Source: Pseudoglutamicibacter cumminsii (GTDB lineage: Bacteria > Actinomycetota > Actinomycetes > Actinomycetales > Micrococcaceae). From it: a stretch of 64,000 nt of DNA. Below are positions 45,951 through 54,531 of this stretch, piece by piece (within the stretch, counting starts at the first letter, position 1; each line of letters starts with the position of its first letter). The DNA lies in NCBI RefSeq assembly GCF_016907775.1, contig NZ_JAFBCO010000001.1, forward strand, positions 1,674,001 through 1,738,000, written 5' to 3'. Both the position numbers and the translations under genes were made by a program. The notes beneath the pieces were generated by a model that was given only the letters and a program-made list of their open reading frames with translations, searched no databases and had not been told where the DNA came from.

Positions 45951-47394
45951 GGTCAAGCCCCTGGAAGTGGTGTAACTGAATGGTGATCCTTCGTGGGTGG
46001 TCAGGCGGGTAGTTGCATCAGGTCGTCGGTGCTCACCTCCGTCGGCGAGCTGGTGGCGGGGTCGGTGGTCAGGGTGAGTCGGCAGCGGCTGAGGACTTCG
46101 AGACCGAGGTAGCGGCGGCCTTCGGCCCATTCGTCGGTCTGCTCGGCCAGGACGGCGCCGACGAGGCGAACGATGGCATCCCGGTTCGGGAAGATCCCGA
46201 CCACGTCGGTGCGGCGGCGGATCTCCCGGTTGAGACGTTCGGTGGGGTTGTTGGACCAGATCTGCCGCCACACATCGTCGGGGAACCCGGTGAAGGCGAG
46301 CAGGTCCTCACGGGCATCGCCGAGGTGGTCAGCAACCTCGGGCAGCCTGCTGTCGGTGTACTCCAGCAGGCGGTCGAACTGCTCGTGCACGGCCGATGCG
46401 GTGGGCTGGTCGTACACGCTGTGCAACATCGCCTTCACCGCCGGCCACATGGACTTGGGGCACACGGCCATGAGGTTGGCGGCGTAGTGGGTGCGGCAGC
46501 GCTGCCAGGCGGCCCCGGGCAGGTGTGCCGCGATCGCCTCCACCAGCCCGGCGTGGGCATCGGAGGTCACCAGCCGCACTCCGCCCAGGCCACGGGCCAC
46601 CAGGTCGGCGAAGAAGGTGTTCCACGAGGCCTTCGTCTCGCTGGTGGCGACTTGCATGCCCAGGACCTCGCGGTGGCCGTCACCGTTGACGCCGGTGGCC
46701 AGCAGCACCGAGGCTTTGACGACCTGCTTGTTCTCGCGGACCTTGATCGCCAGCGCATCAGCGGTGACGAACGTGAACGGCCCGGCCTCGTCCAGACGTC
46801 GGTGGCGGAACGCGGCGACCTGCTCGTCGAGGTCGGCGGCCATGCGCGAGACCTGGGATTTCGACAGGGCGTGGATGCCGAGCGTCTTGACGAGCTTGTC
46901 CATCCGGCGGGTGGACACACCAGCGAGGTAGCAGTCCGCCACGACCGTGATCAGGGCGGACTCGGCCCGCTTGCGGCGCTCGAGCAGCCACTCCGGGAAA
47001 TACGAGCCCTGGCGCAGCTTCGGGACGGCGACATCGATCGTGCCGACGCGGGTGTCCAGCGGGCGCTGGCGGTAGCCGTTGCGGCGATTCGTCCGCTGCT
47101 CGGAGCGGGCGTTCCATTCGGCCCCGCACACGCTGTCGGCGTCGGCGGAAAGCAGGGCGTTGATCATGGTCTGCAGCAGCTCGCGCATCAGATCCGGTGA
47201 TGCATCGGCGAGGGCTTGGCCCAGCAGGCCGGCAGGGTCGACAATATGGGGTGCGGTCATCGTGATGACTCCGTTCGAGGATTCTTTGGAAGGTTGACTC
47301 GAAGGATCACGCGGTGGCCGCTCTACATCCGACAACGACACGAAGTCGGAGACGATCTCGGCCACCGAGTTACACCACTCTATGGGGCACTACT
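45951..47394 (-). mobile_element. IS256-family insertion sequence, copy 3, inside the FHA/FtsK gene
   Basis: This is a 1444-bp copy, same orientation as copy 2. An 8-bp target duplication TTCCAGCC lies at 45943-45950 and 47395-47402. Removing the element and one duplication rejoins the codons for AGW and NLQ in one frame, so this insertion is the only visible lesion of the gene. Confidence 0.96.
46001..47260 (-). CDS. IS256-family transposase, copy 3
   Basis: This 419-aa DDE transposase is identical in predicted sequence to the copies at 11502 and 15402. It reads in the same direction as the disrupted gene, so transcription leaving the element would enter the C-terminal ATPase fragment. Confidence 0.95.
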   Translation of the reverse strand: MTAPHIVDPAGLLGQALADASPDLMRELLQTMINALLSADADSVCGAEWNARSEQRTNRRNGYRQRPLDTRVGTIDVAVPKLRQGSYFPEWLLERRKRAESALITVVADCYLAGVSTRRMDKLVKTLGIHALSKSQVSRMAADLDEQVAAFRHRRLDEAGPFTFVTADALAIKVRENKQVVKASVLLATGVNGDGHREVLGMQVATSETKASWNTFFADLVARGLGGVRLVTSDAHAGLVEAIAAHLPGAAWQRCRTHYAANLMAVCPKSMWPAVKAMLHSVYDQPTASAVHEQFDRLLEYTDSRLPEVADHLGDAREDLLAFTGFPDDVWRQIWSNNPTERLNREIRRRTDVVGIFPNRDAIVRLVGAVLAEQTDEWAEGRRYLGLEVLSRCRLTLTTDPATSSPTEVSTDDLMQLPA

Positions 47395-48494
47395 TTCCAG
47401 CCCGCAGGTATGCCGCGCTCCATGAACGAGACGAGCAATGCCCTCAGAATGCCAAGACACTGGGCAGGCGGCCCGACGATGCGCACGCTCTCTCCCGGCT
47501 GAAGATGAAGCACTGCCGGCCATTCGTACGGTTCACGGCCGATGCCGCGCGAGAGCTTGATACTCGTGGGTTCTCCGTTGACGGTGAGACCGAGCCGACG
47601 CTCACTCACAGTCCCGACGCGCAGGCTCACTGAGTCTGTGCCGGGGGATGTAGTGCCGAACTTTCCCCAACGGTCACGCGTACTTTCTGCCGGAGCGTTC
47701 ACTGTCTTAGCTGAGGTCTGTCGGCCCAGCGTCTGGTGCCATGATGCGATGATGCGTGCCGGTGTCGGGGCGTTGTGTTTCAAGGTTTCGATGTGTCGGA
47801 GACCTTGTTGCCGCAGGCGGTGGCGGTAGCGGCGCCGCTCCGCGATGTTCTGTCCCACCATGAACGATCCGGTGAGGACGCCCAGGGCACCGAACACCAG
47901 CATGAACCACGATCCGAGCGCGAGCCATAACGCGATGCCGATCCCTAGGGGTGCCACCGCCATCACGAGTCCGAGCCACGGGAACTTCGGTGGTGCTTGC
48001 ACGGAAACGTCAAGCTTGTGCGGCAGAGGCGCTGTGCCGCGTCGCCGCTGGGTTCCCACGACAAGCCGCAGAGTCGTGTCACCTGCCAGAACCGTGTCAG
48101 CGTCGGTGATGGTGGCTGAAGCAGTGCGCTCGCCGTTGACACTGAGTTCGCCATCGAGCTCCGAGATGGTGATGCCCGTTGCGGCGACACGTATGAGGGC
48201 GTGTTCGCGGGACATTGTGGGGTCGTTGATTTGGATCCTTCCGGGGCCGCGGCCGATGAGGGAGTCACCTCGGGGGAGTGTGAAGACTGTCCCGCAGTCG
48301 GGCCCGGAATCCACGATGAGGTGCAGAGAGTCCCGATGCCGGTGCTCGGTGGCAAGCTCGTCGGCAGCCGCCGTACGGAGTTTTTGTGCGGTGTTGGGCT
48401 CGCCCACGAGCGTTTGCGTGAGATGTTCGGCCGCGTCCTTCCGAAGTCCCGGAAGCTGAAATACGCGGGGTTTCCGTGGGTCGAGCAACAACAT
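47395..48494 (-). pseudogene. FHA/FtsK-EssC-like ATPase, N-terminal part (gene split by IS copy 3)
   Basis: The first 366 codons encode an FHA domain (SLIGRGPGRIQINDPTMSRE, HALIRV, ELDGELSVNGERT; about residues 75-150), two transmembrane helices (about 180-225: WLGLVMAVAPLGIGIALWLA and WFMLVFGALGVLTGSFMVG) and the beginning of the cytoplasmic part. After the insertion the frame runs eight codons into the IS and stops at 47370. ATG 48494 has AGGAG 9 nt upstream. The remaining protein would be membrane-bound without its ATPase. The gene is divergent from the Tad operon and shares its regulatory region. Confidence 0.88.
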
Positions 48495-48559
48495 GAGGAT
48501 GGCTCCTGAGTAAAAACAGTGATTTTCCGTTGTTGAAGCCAACGTAGTGAAGAACCTGC

Positions 48560-48609
48560 TGTGGATGCGCTGTGAATAGGTGTTATGTGGATAACCTTCG
48601 TTATCCACA
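48560..48609. promoter_or_regulatory. DnaA-box cluster in the FHA/FtsK - tadA divergent region
   Basis: TGTGGATAA (48586-48594) and TTATCCACA (48601-48609) are two perfect DnaA boxes facing each other; with flanking bases they form an 11-4-11 perfect inverted repeat. Two weaker boxes, TGTGGATGC (48560-48568) and TGTGAATAG (48571-48579), precede them in the same orientation as the first. The cluster lies 92 bp upstream of the FHA/FtsK start and 115 bp upstream of the tadA start. Confidence 0.72.
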
Positions 48610-48723
48610 TCGTGCTGTTTGATGCTTGCGGGCGTTCGCTAAGTGCTTTTATCGTCGGTACCGCAAAGCAAAGTCATTCCAGTGACGTTCGCACGTCCAT
48701 GGAAAGTGCGTCAGGAGGTGGGT

Positions 48724-49953
48724 ATGAGCGACATCGCAACCATGATCGAACACGACGTTCGACAACGAATGCGTCGCGATGGCCTGGACCCCGTCACGGC
48801 ACCTACGCAGGTGCGTGCACTCGTCGCGCAGGCTCTCGAAGAATACGATCTGCGTTCGCTCACGGAATCCCTCACCCCGCTGCGGCAACGCGATGACGTT
48901 GAACGCACGATTGTTGATTCGCTCATTGGCCTTGGTCCGTTGCAGGCCCTCATGGAGGACCCTGAAGTCGAAGAGATCTGGCTCAACGGTCCGGACAAGA
49001 TCTTCGTCGCGAGGGCAGGGGTCGCATCACTCACGCCGATCAAGATGACCCAGGAAGAGTTGCGTTCTCTGGTTGACCGCATGCTCGCCGGAACGAATCG
49101 GCGCGTCGATTTGTCGTCACCATTTGTGGATGCCGCCCTGCCCGATGGTTCGAGGCTTCACGTAGCGATCCCTGACATCACACGGTCGGTGTGGATGATC
49201 AACATCCGTAAGTTCGTTGCCCAAGCCCACCGACTCAGCGACCTCGTTCGCCTCGGTTCGCTCAGTAACAGCGCTGCAGCGTTCCTTGACGCGTGCGTTG
49301 AAGCCGGCCTCAACATCGTGGTTTCAGGGGCTACAGGAGCGGGCAAAACCACGATGCTCAACGCGCTTTCCGCCTCGATCGGGGCGCGGGAACGTGTCAT
49401 CACCGTCGAAGAGGTGTTTGAGCTTAAGGTTCCGCTGCGGGATGTCGTGGGGATGCAGTGCCGGCCAGCGAACTTGGACGGCATGGGTGAGATCACGTTG
49501 CGCAGGCTAGTGAAAGAAGCGCTCCGGATGCGGCCAGACCGGATCATGGTCGGCGAGGTCAGGGAAGCGGAAAGTTTCGATCTGCTCCTAGCGCTCAACG
49601 CCGGGTTGCCGGGGATGGCGACGATCCACGCGAACTCCGCGCGAGAAGCGATCAGCAAACTGTGCTCGCTGCCCTTGTTGGCCGGCGCGAACATATCGCA
49701 AGAGTTCGTAGTGCCAACCGTGGCTTCGACGATGCACGTGGTGGTTCACTGCTACCGAACCCCAAGCGGCGAGCGCGGTGTTGACGAAATTGTGATGCTC
49801 AAAGGGTCCGACGGGGAAGGGGTCATCGAAACATCAACAATTTTCAAACGTGCCGACGGTGAACTGCGTCCCAACCAGGACGCCGACCCCGCACACGTCC
49901 GTTTCGCTGCTCGCGGCATCGACCCGCGCAGTTTCTTGGTGGAACGCACATGA
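48724..49953 (+). CDS. tadA: Tad/Flp pilus assembly ATPase TadA (CpaF)
   Basis: TadA is the cytoplasmic hexameric ATPase that drives assembly of Tad (Flp) pili. The 409-aa protein has the Walker A VVSGATGAGKTTMLNALS (about residue 200), the Asp-box segment ITVEEVFELKVP, the Walker B region RMRPDRIMVGEVREAESFD and the His box GMATIHANSAREA. ATG 48724 follows AGGAGG. It heads a tightly packed operon of seven genes (48724-53365) in which most neighbours overlap by 1-4 nt. Confidence 0.93.
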   Translation: MSDIATMIEHDVRQRMRRDGLDPVTAPTQVRALVAQALEEYDLRSLTESLTPLRQRDDVERTIVDSLIGLGPLQALMEDPEVEEIWLNGPDKIFVARAGVASLTPIKMTQEELRSLVDRMLAGTNRRVDLSSPFVDAALPDGSRLHVAIPDITRSVWMINIRKFVAQAHRLSDLVRLGSLSNSAAAFLDACVEAGLNIVVSGATGAGKTTMLNALSASIGARERVITVEEVFELKVPLRDVVGMQCRPANLDGMGEITLRRLVKEALRMRPDRIMVGEVREAESFDLLLALNAGLPGMATIHANSAREAISKLCSLPLLAGANISQEFVVPTVASTMHVVVHCYRTPSGERGVDEIVMLKGSDGEGVIETSTIFKRADGELRPNQDADPAHVRFAARGIDPRSFLVERT

Positions 49954-50804
49954 GCGCAATCCTAGGGCTGACGCTGGGGCTGGGTCTGCTTCTGATCTGG
50001 CAATCAGGTTTCGAAACCCGGCGACGCGCACGCTCCCTCACAGCGGACACCAGGTTGCGACGCACTATGGACCAAGCCGGCCTACAACACGTCACAACCG
50101 TGACGTTCCTCCTCATCAGCGGCGGGATCGTCGCAGTTGCTACGGGGATCTATTTCCTCGCAACATCAACCCTTACGGTGTCGCTTGTTTTGTGTGGCAT
50201 TACCGCAGTCCTGCCGGCGTGGTGGCTCCGGCACAAAGCAGACCAACGCACCAAAGCACTGCGGCAAATGTGGCCCGACGTCGTGGACCACCTCCGCTCA
50301 GCCGTACGCGCCGGACTGCCGCTCAACGAAGCGCTCGCACAACTGAGTTACGAAGGCCCTCAAGAACTCCAGCCAGCGTTCAGAGCCTATGCGGCAGACC
50401 TCAAAGTCACCGCCAACATGGACGCGACCCTCGACAGGTTGGCGCATCGACTCGCGGACCCCGTGGCTGACCGCATCGTCGCCGCAGTCAAACTCACGCG
50501 CGAAGTCGGCGGCGCCGACGTCAGCATCATGCTCAGCACGCTCTCCGGATTCCTCCGAACCGACGCCCGAACCAGGGGAGAGCTCGAAGCCCGCCAGTCC
50601 TGGACAGTCAACGCGGCCCGGCTTGCGATCACAGCGCCGTGGGCCATCCTGCTCGTTCTGTGCCTAGAACCGCGCATCGCCCAGGCGTATTCAACCCCAA
50701 CGGGGCTCATGGTTCTGCTTGGCGGAGCGTTCGTAGCGGTCGTGAGCTACCGGATCATGATGCGCATCGCCCGGCTACCTGAACCACAGCGGGTGGTCAC
50801 ATGA
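49950..50804 (+). CDS. tadB: Tad pilus inner-membrane platform protein TadB
   Basis: The 284-aa protein has the T2SSF platform fold: hydrophobic segments at 1-20 and 50-90, a cytoplasmic helical domain (VVDHLRSAVRAGLPLNEALA, LTREVGGADVSIMLSTLSGF, LEARQSWTVNAARLAITAPW) and two C-terminal helices. It should form a heteromeric platform with TadC. Its ATG overlaps the tadA stop by 4 nt. Confidence 0.88.
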   Translation: MSAILGLTLGLGLLLIWQSGFETRRRARSLTADTRLRRTMDQAGLQHVTTVTFLLISGGIVAVATGIYFLATSTLTVSLVLCGITAVLPAWWLRHKADQRTKALRQMWPDVVDHLRSAVRAGLPLNEALAQLSYEGPQELQPAFRAYAADLKVTANMDATLDRLAHRLADPVADRIVAAVKLTREVGGADVSIMLSTLSGFLRTDARTRGELEARQSWTVNAARLAITAPWAILLVLCLEPRIAQAYSTPTGLMVLLGGAFVAVVSYRIMMRIARLPEPQRVVT

Positions 50805-51739
50805 ACATCTACGTAGCCAGCGCACTCCTGACACTCGTAGGGCTCGCAGGGATCGCATTGATTATCGACTTTGTGCTCCGAGGAAGAAGCCTGCCCATCG
50901 GCGACAGAATTGCTGCACAATTCGGTGCCCGCACACCCCAGCCGTGGAGATGGCGAACCCTCAACCCGTTACGTTATCTCTCCCCAAAAGCCGTGCGAGC
51001 AGCGCGCTATTCAACCACTAACACGCGTGCCTCAAGCCCCCACATCGCGATGCGAGAGAAGAAGATCGCAGCAATGCTAGCGGCCGCAGGGCTAGAAACC
51101 AGCGTGGCCGAACACAAGCAACACCGGCTCGTTGCATCCATCGTCACAGCAGGGGCCGCAGGAACGATCTTCATCGCGCTCAGCACACGGCAGAACATCC
51201 AACCCGTCGCTGCCACTATCGCGGTCATCGCGAGCGCCGTAGCTGGAACCTGGCTCGTCGACGCCCGGGTCAACCGAAAGATCAAACAACGCCGCCAAAC
51301 GGCAATCGAGCAATGGCCGGAATACATCGAACTCGTCGCGCTCGCCGTGGCCGCGGGTGACGGAATGCGCTCAGCGATCGCCCGCGTGGGGCAACAGTTC
51401 CCTGGTGTTCTAGGGGAGCGGATCCGCGACATGCTGATCCAGGTGCGGACGAACGGGAACGTTGGCGAAGCTCTGATTGAGTTTGCGGACGAGCTGGAAA
51501 GCCCCACTATCCAACGATGTGCCTCCACGGTGAGTGTCGCCGCGGAACGCGGCACTCCGCTGGCAGCGGTCCTGCGAGATCAAGCAGCAGACGCTCGCGA
51601 ATCAGCGCGGCGAGACCTCATGGAAGCCGCAGGCAAACGCGAGCTCGGGATGCTGTTACCAGTGGTTTTCGGTGTTCTTCCGTTGTCCGTGGTCTTCGCG
51701 GTATTCCCGGGTCTGAGCCTGCTCACGATGTCTGTCTAG
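50801..51739 (+). CDS. tadC: Tad pilus inner-membrane platform protein TadC
   Basis: The 312-aa protein is the second T2SSF platform subunit: a first helix at 5-27, a pair of helices (VASIVTAGAAGTIFIALS, VAATIAVIASAVAGTWLVDA), the domain PEYIELVALAVAAGDGMRSA and VSVAAERGTPLAAVLRDQAA, and a last helix LLPVVFGVLPLSVVFAVFPG. ATG 50801 overlaps the tadB stop by 4 nt. Confidence 0.88.
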   Translation: MNIYVASALLTLVGLAGIALIIDFVLRGRSLPIGDRIAAQFGARTPQPWRWRTLNPLRYLSPKAVRAARYSTTNTRASSPHIAMREKKIAAMLAAAGLETSVAEHKQHRLVASIVTAGAAGTIFIALSTRQNIQPVAATIAVIASAVAGTWLVDARVNRKIKQRRQTAIEQWPEYIELVALAVAAGDGMRSAIARVGQQFPGVLGERIRDMLIQVRTNGNVGEALIEFADELESPTIQRCASTVSVAAERGTPLAAVLRDQAADARESARRDLMEAAGKRELGMLLPVVFGVLPLSVVFAVFPGLSLLTMSV

Positions 51740-51802
51740 AAACCACACTCCCTGAAACTTTTGCCATCACTCCTGGAAATCCATTCACGAAAGGAACCAA
51801 TC

Positions 51803-52042
51803 ATGAACAATCGATTCACCCGCACCCGACTAGGTTCATCCATCACGGCTATGTTTTTGAAGTTCTCGGCTCTCATAGCGGGCGGTGCGGCCGCAGATGA
51901 AGACCGTGAACGCGGCGACGTCCCGGGCTGGGTTCTCGTGACGCTCATGTCAGCTCTGCTGGTTGCCGGAATTTACGCGGTTGCCGGCCCAGCATTGGTC
52001 AAGATGTTCAACGAAGCGGTCGGTAAAGTCGGCGGCATGTAA
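51803..52042 (+). CDS. Flp-like prepilin candidate without Glu5
   Basis: In the usual position of the pilin gene lies a 79-aa protein with a 40-residue leader (rich in Arg and Ala), then ERGDVPGWVLVTLMSALLVA and a hydrophobic helix and a short C-terminal tail (KMFNEAVGKVGGM). If cleavage follows the Gly of ERG, position 5 of the mature protein is Trp rather than the canonical Glu. AAAGGA stands about 8 nt before ATG 51803. It is the best candidate for the major pilin, by position, size and hydrophobic profile; a minor assembly role is possible. Confidence 0.68.
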   Translation: MNNRFTRTRLGSSITAMFLKFSALIAGGAAADEDRERGDVPGWVLVTLMSALLVAGIYAVAGPALVKMFNEAVGKVGGM

Positions 52043-52434
52043 TGGCCGGCGGTACGCATGATGAGCACCGGGAGCGAGGCTCTGCCGTCGCCGAAACAGC
52101 GATGATCATGGGTTTGATCACACTGCTGTTCATGAGCCTGATCCAGCTCGCTGTTTTCCTGCATTGGCGCAACATGGCAGCTGACGCGGCAACCCACGGT
52201 GCACGCTACGGAGCATTCCCGGATCAGGAGGCCAGCGCCGGAGCGCTGAGGGCTCAAGAACTGCTGGATTCCTCGCTCAACCAAGGCGCCGGACAAGCGC
52301 GGGCCGATCTCATCAAGCGCGACTACGGCCCGGCCGTCAAAGTGACGGTGACCGTTAATGTGCCGATCCTCGGTTTCCTCCCTTCACCGCTCACATATTC
52401 GACCAGCGCGGTCGTGACTAAAGCGACGTACTAA
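52042..52434 (+). CDS. tadE: TadE-like pseudopilin
   Basis: The 130-aa protein carries a class III signal: RERGSAVAETAMIMGLITLL, with Glu at position 5 after the Gly, followed by a helix. The extracytoplasmic part (WRNMAADAATHGARYGAF, AQELLDSSLNQG, VPILGFLPSPLTYSTSA) fits the TadE-like family. It should be processed by a prepilin peptidase, which is not encoded in this window. The start overlaps the previous stop (TAATG). Confidence 0.84.
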   Translation: MAGGTHDEHRERGSAVAETAMIMGLITLLFMSLIQLAVFLHWRNMAADAATHGARYGAFPDQEASAGALRAQELLDSSLNQGAGQARADLIKRDYGPAVKVTVTVNVPILGFLPSPLTYSTSAVVTKATY

Positions 52435-52925
52435 TGCACTCAACTCAGATTCAGGCGACATCTTGCGGGCCTGCAACCCCCGAGACGCTCAAGCCACGCG
52501 TCACAACTGAACCTGAAAGAGGCAGCGCGATCATCGAGTTCATCGGGCTGTCCGTGCTCCTCGCGATCCCGCTCATGTACCTCATGCTTGCGATATCGAT
52601 GGTGCAAGCCAGCAACCTTGCCACCGTCGCGGCAGCGGATCAGGCGGCACGCATCGTCAGCAATTCCAATGCCGCGCCAGATACTGGAGCACCCGGCACG
52701 CGGGAGAAGGCTGAACATGCGATTGCAGACGTCATGAATGGCTACGGGATCGCACCAGAGAACGCGAGCCTCAACATTGAGTGCTCCGGCCTATGCCCCG
52801 GTCCCGGGTCACTCATTACTGCCCACGTTGAAGTACGGGTTCCGTTACCGTTCGTGCCTGACGGCGTGCAAGGGATCGTCAAGACACACGCAGAAACCAC
52901 GACGCTGGTAGGGGAGACAGAATGA
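52434..52925 (+). CDS. TadE/TadF-like pseudopilin
   Basis: The 163-aa protein has a 33-residue leader, then PERGSAIIEFIGLSVLLAIP with Glu at position 5 and a helix, then an outer domain with two Cys (LNIECSGLCPGPG) that may form a disulfide. It resembles TadE and minor pseudopilins of actinobacterial Tad loci. It is linked to its neighbours by TAATG and ATGA overlaps. Confidence 0.78.
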   Translation: MHSTQIQATSCGPATPETLKPRVTTEPERGSAIIEFIGLSVLLAIPLMYLMLAISMVQASNLATVAAADQAARIVSNSNAAPDTGAPGTREKAEHAIADVMNGYGIAPENASLNIECSGLCPGPGSLITAHVEVRVPLPFVPDGVQGIVKTHAETTTLVGETE

Positions 52926-53365
52926 GCTCCGTCCACACGGAAGCAGGTAAGCAAGAAGAAGGCCGTATCGCGGTGATGATCGCCGGGCTCATGGGCCTGC
53001 TTATCGCGGTCATAGCTGTGACATCGGCGCTCAACCATGTGGCGATATCCCAGCGGAAGTTGACCTCGATCGCTGATTCGGTGACCAGCACCGCGGTGCT
53101 GAGCAAATCACAAGCGAAAGCAGTTCAAGAAAACGGGCATCCGGACGTCAACGCGGCGCGAGCCGACATCGAAAGGCAACTGAAGAAGACACCTTTGCCT
53201 GCGCAGTTGGAAAACCTGCGGATCGATAGCGTCGAATTCAGGGGCGAACCGCTCACGCTTCACGTGAACATGTCAGCCACAACTCAGATCCCGATCATCG
53301 GCGGTATCTTGCCCGGTTCGGCACACGTACACACCCACGCGTTCAGCCGCCTGGACGTCCGATAG
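52922..53365 (+). CDS. TadG-like / Rv3654c-like minor pilus protein
   Basis: The 147-aa protein starts with a polar leader ([15 protein letters not shown]), one helix ([20 protein letters not shown]) and an outer domain ([40 protein letters not shown]). The position and layout fit the last pseudopilin-like gene of actinobacterial Tad loci. Glu5 after the leader is missing, so processing is doubtful. Its stop is 47 bp before prfB. Confidence 0.7.
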   Translation: MSSVHTEAGKQEEGRIAVMIAGLMGLLIAVIAVTSALNHVAISQRKLTSIADSVTSTAVLSKSQAKAVQENGHPDVNAARADIERQLKKTPLPAQLENLRIDSVEFRGEPLTLHVNMSATTQIPIIGGILPGSAHVHTHAFSRLDVR

Positions 53366-53396
53366 CGGATGCGGACACGCCCGGGCGCACGACGGG

Positions 53397-53402
53397 TAGA
53401 CT
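53397..53402 (+). promoter_or_regulatory. Candidate -10 element of prfB
   Basis: TAGACT, identical to the aroG element, ends 10 nt before ATG 53413, giving a leader of only a few nucleotides. No ribosome site is seen. Confidence 0.45.
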
Positions 53403-53412
53403 TGAAATCACT

Positions 53413-54531
53413 ATGTCTTCAACTGATTACGCCGCCGAGATCCGCGACCTCCGACACACTCTTCATGAGATCGAAGAGGTTTCGGACATTGAGCAGCTTC
53501 AAGCCGAGATCGACCAGCTCGAAAAAGAAGCCGCCGCACCAGACCTGTGGGACAACCCCGATGAGGCGCAGAAAGTGACCTCCGCGTTGTCCCATAAGCA
53601 GGCTGAACTTGGTCGTATCACCGGCATGAGCGCACGCATCGATGACTTCGAAACGCTCATCGAACTCGCGGAAGAAGAGGGCGAACCAGAGCTACTCGAA
53701 GACGCCGACTCTGAGCTCGCAAAGATCAAAGAAAAGCTTTCCGAGCTCGAGATCATGACGCTGCTCAACGGTGAATACGACGCCCGCGAGGCCGTCGTCA
53801 CAATCCGAGCCGGCGCTGGTGGTGTCGACGCCGCAGATTTCGCGGAAATGCTGTTGCGTATGTACCTGCGCTACGCGGAACGCCGCGGCTGGAAGACCAA
53901 GGTCACCGATACGTCCTACGCCGAAGAAGCGGGCCTGAAATCCGCGACTTTCGAAGTCAACGAACCATACGCATTCGGAACCTTGTCAGTCGAAGCGGGA
54001 ACCCACCGGCTCGTGCGCATCTCGCCGTTCGATAACCAGGGCCGCCGCCAGACCTCGTTCGCGGCTGTCGAGGTGATCCCGCTCATCGAAACCACAGACC
54101 ACATCGAGATCCCTGAAAACGAACTCAAAATCGATGTGTTCCGCTCTTCGGGGCCAGGCGGCCAGTCGGTTAACACGACTGACTCCGCGGTGCGTATGAC
54201 CCACATCCCAACCGGCATCGTGGTCTCGATGCAGAACGAAAAATCACAGATCCAGAACCGTGCGGCGGCGTTGCGCGTCATGCAGTCCCGCTTGCTGCTG
54301 CTCAAGCAGGAACAGGAAGCTGCAGAGAAGAAGGCGCTCGCGGGCGACGTCAAGGCGTCATGGGGTGACCAGATGCGTTCCTACGTTCTGCACCCGTACC
54401 AGATGGTCAAGGACCTGCGCACCAACCACGAAGTCGGCAACACCGGCTCGGTGTTGGACGGCGACATCGACGGCTTTATCGACGCCGGCATCCGCTGGCG
54501 TGCAAGCCAACGTAACCAAGACGAAGACTAA
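53413..54531 (+). CDS. prfB: Peptide chain release factor 2
   Basis: RF2 recognises UGA and UAA and releases the finished peptide. The 372-aa protein carries the catalytic GGQ in [18 protein letters not shown] and the stop-codon recognition motif in [14 protein letters not shown]. The frame is continuous from ATG 53413; there is no in-frame TGA near codon 25, so the programmed frameshift of E. coli prfB is absent. Confidence 0.95.
   Translation: MSSTDYAAEIRDLRHTLHEIEEVSDIEQLQAEIDQLEKEAAAPDLWDNPDEAQKVTSALSHKQAELGRITGMSARIDDFETLIELAEEEGEPELLEDADSELAKIKEKLSELEIMTLLNGEYDAREAVVTIRAGAGGVDAADFAEMLLRMYLRYAERRGWKTKVTDTSYAEEAGLKSATFEVNEPYAFGTLSVEAGTHRLVRISPFDNQGRRQTSFAAVEVIPLIETTDHIEIPENELKIDVFRSSGPGGQSVNTTDSAVRMTHIPTGIVVSMQNEKSQIQNRAAALRVMQSRLLLLKQEQEAAEKKALAGDVKASWGDQMRSYVLHPYQMVKDLRTNHEVGNTGSVLDGDIDGFIDAGIRWRASQRNQDED

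Noticed and set aside
43302-48494. Type VII (ESX) secretion locus
   Set aside because: Only the EssC-like ATPase is present; no WXG100 substrate, EccB, EccD, EccE or mycosin gene is seen on either side.
48560-48609. Chromosomal replication origin
   Set aside because: Only two perfect DnaA boxes, no AT-rich unwinding region and no dnaA, dnaN or rpmH nearby; the strand composition around it is also of the wrong sense.
53413-54531. Programmed +1 frameshift in prfB
   Set aside because: The frame is continuous from the start codon, with no internal TGA in the first 30 codons.
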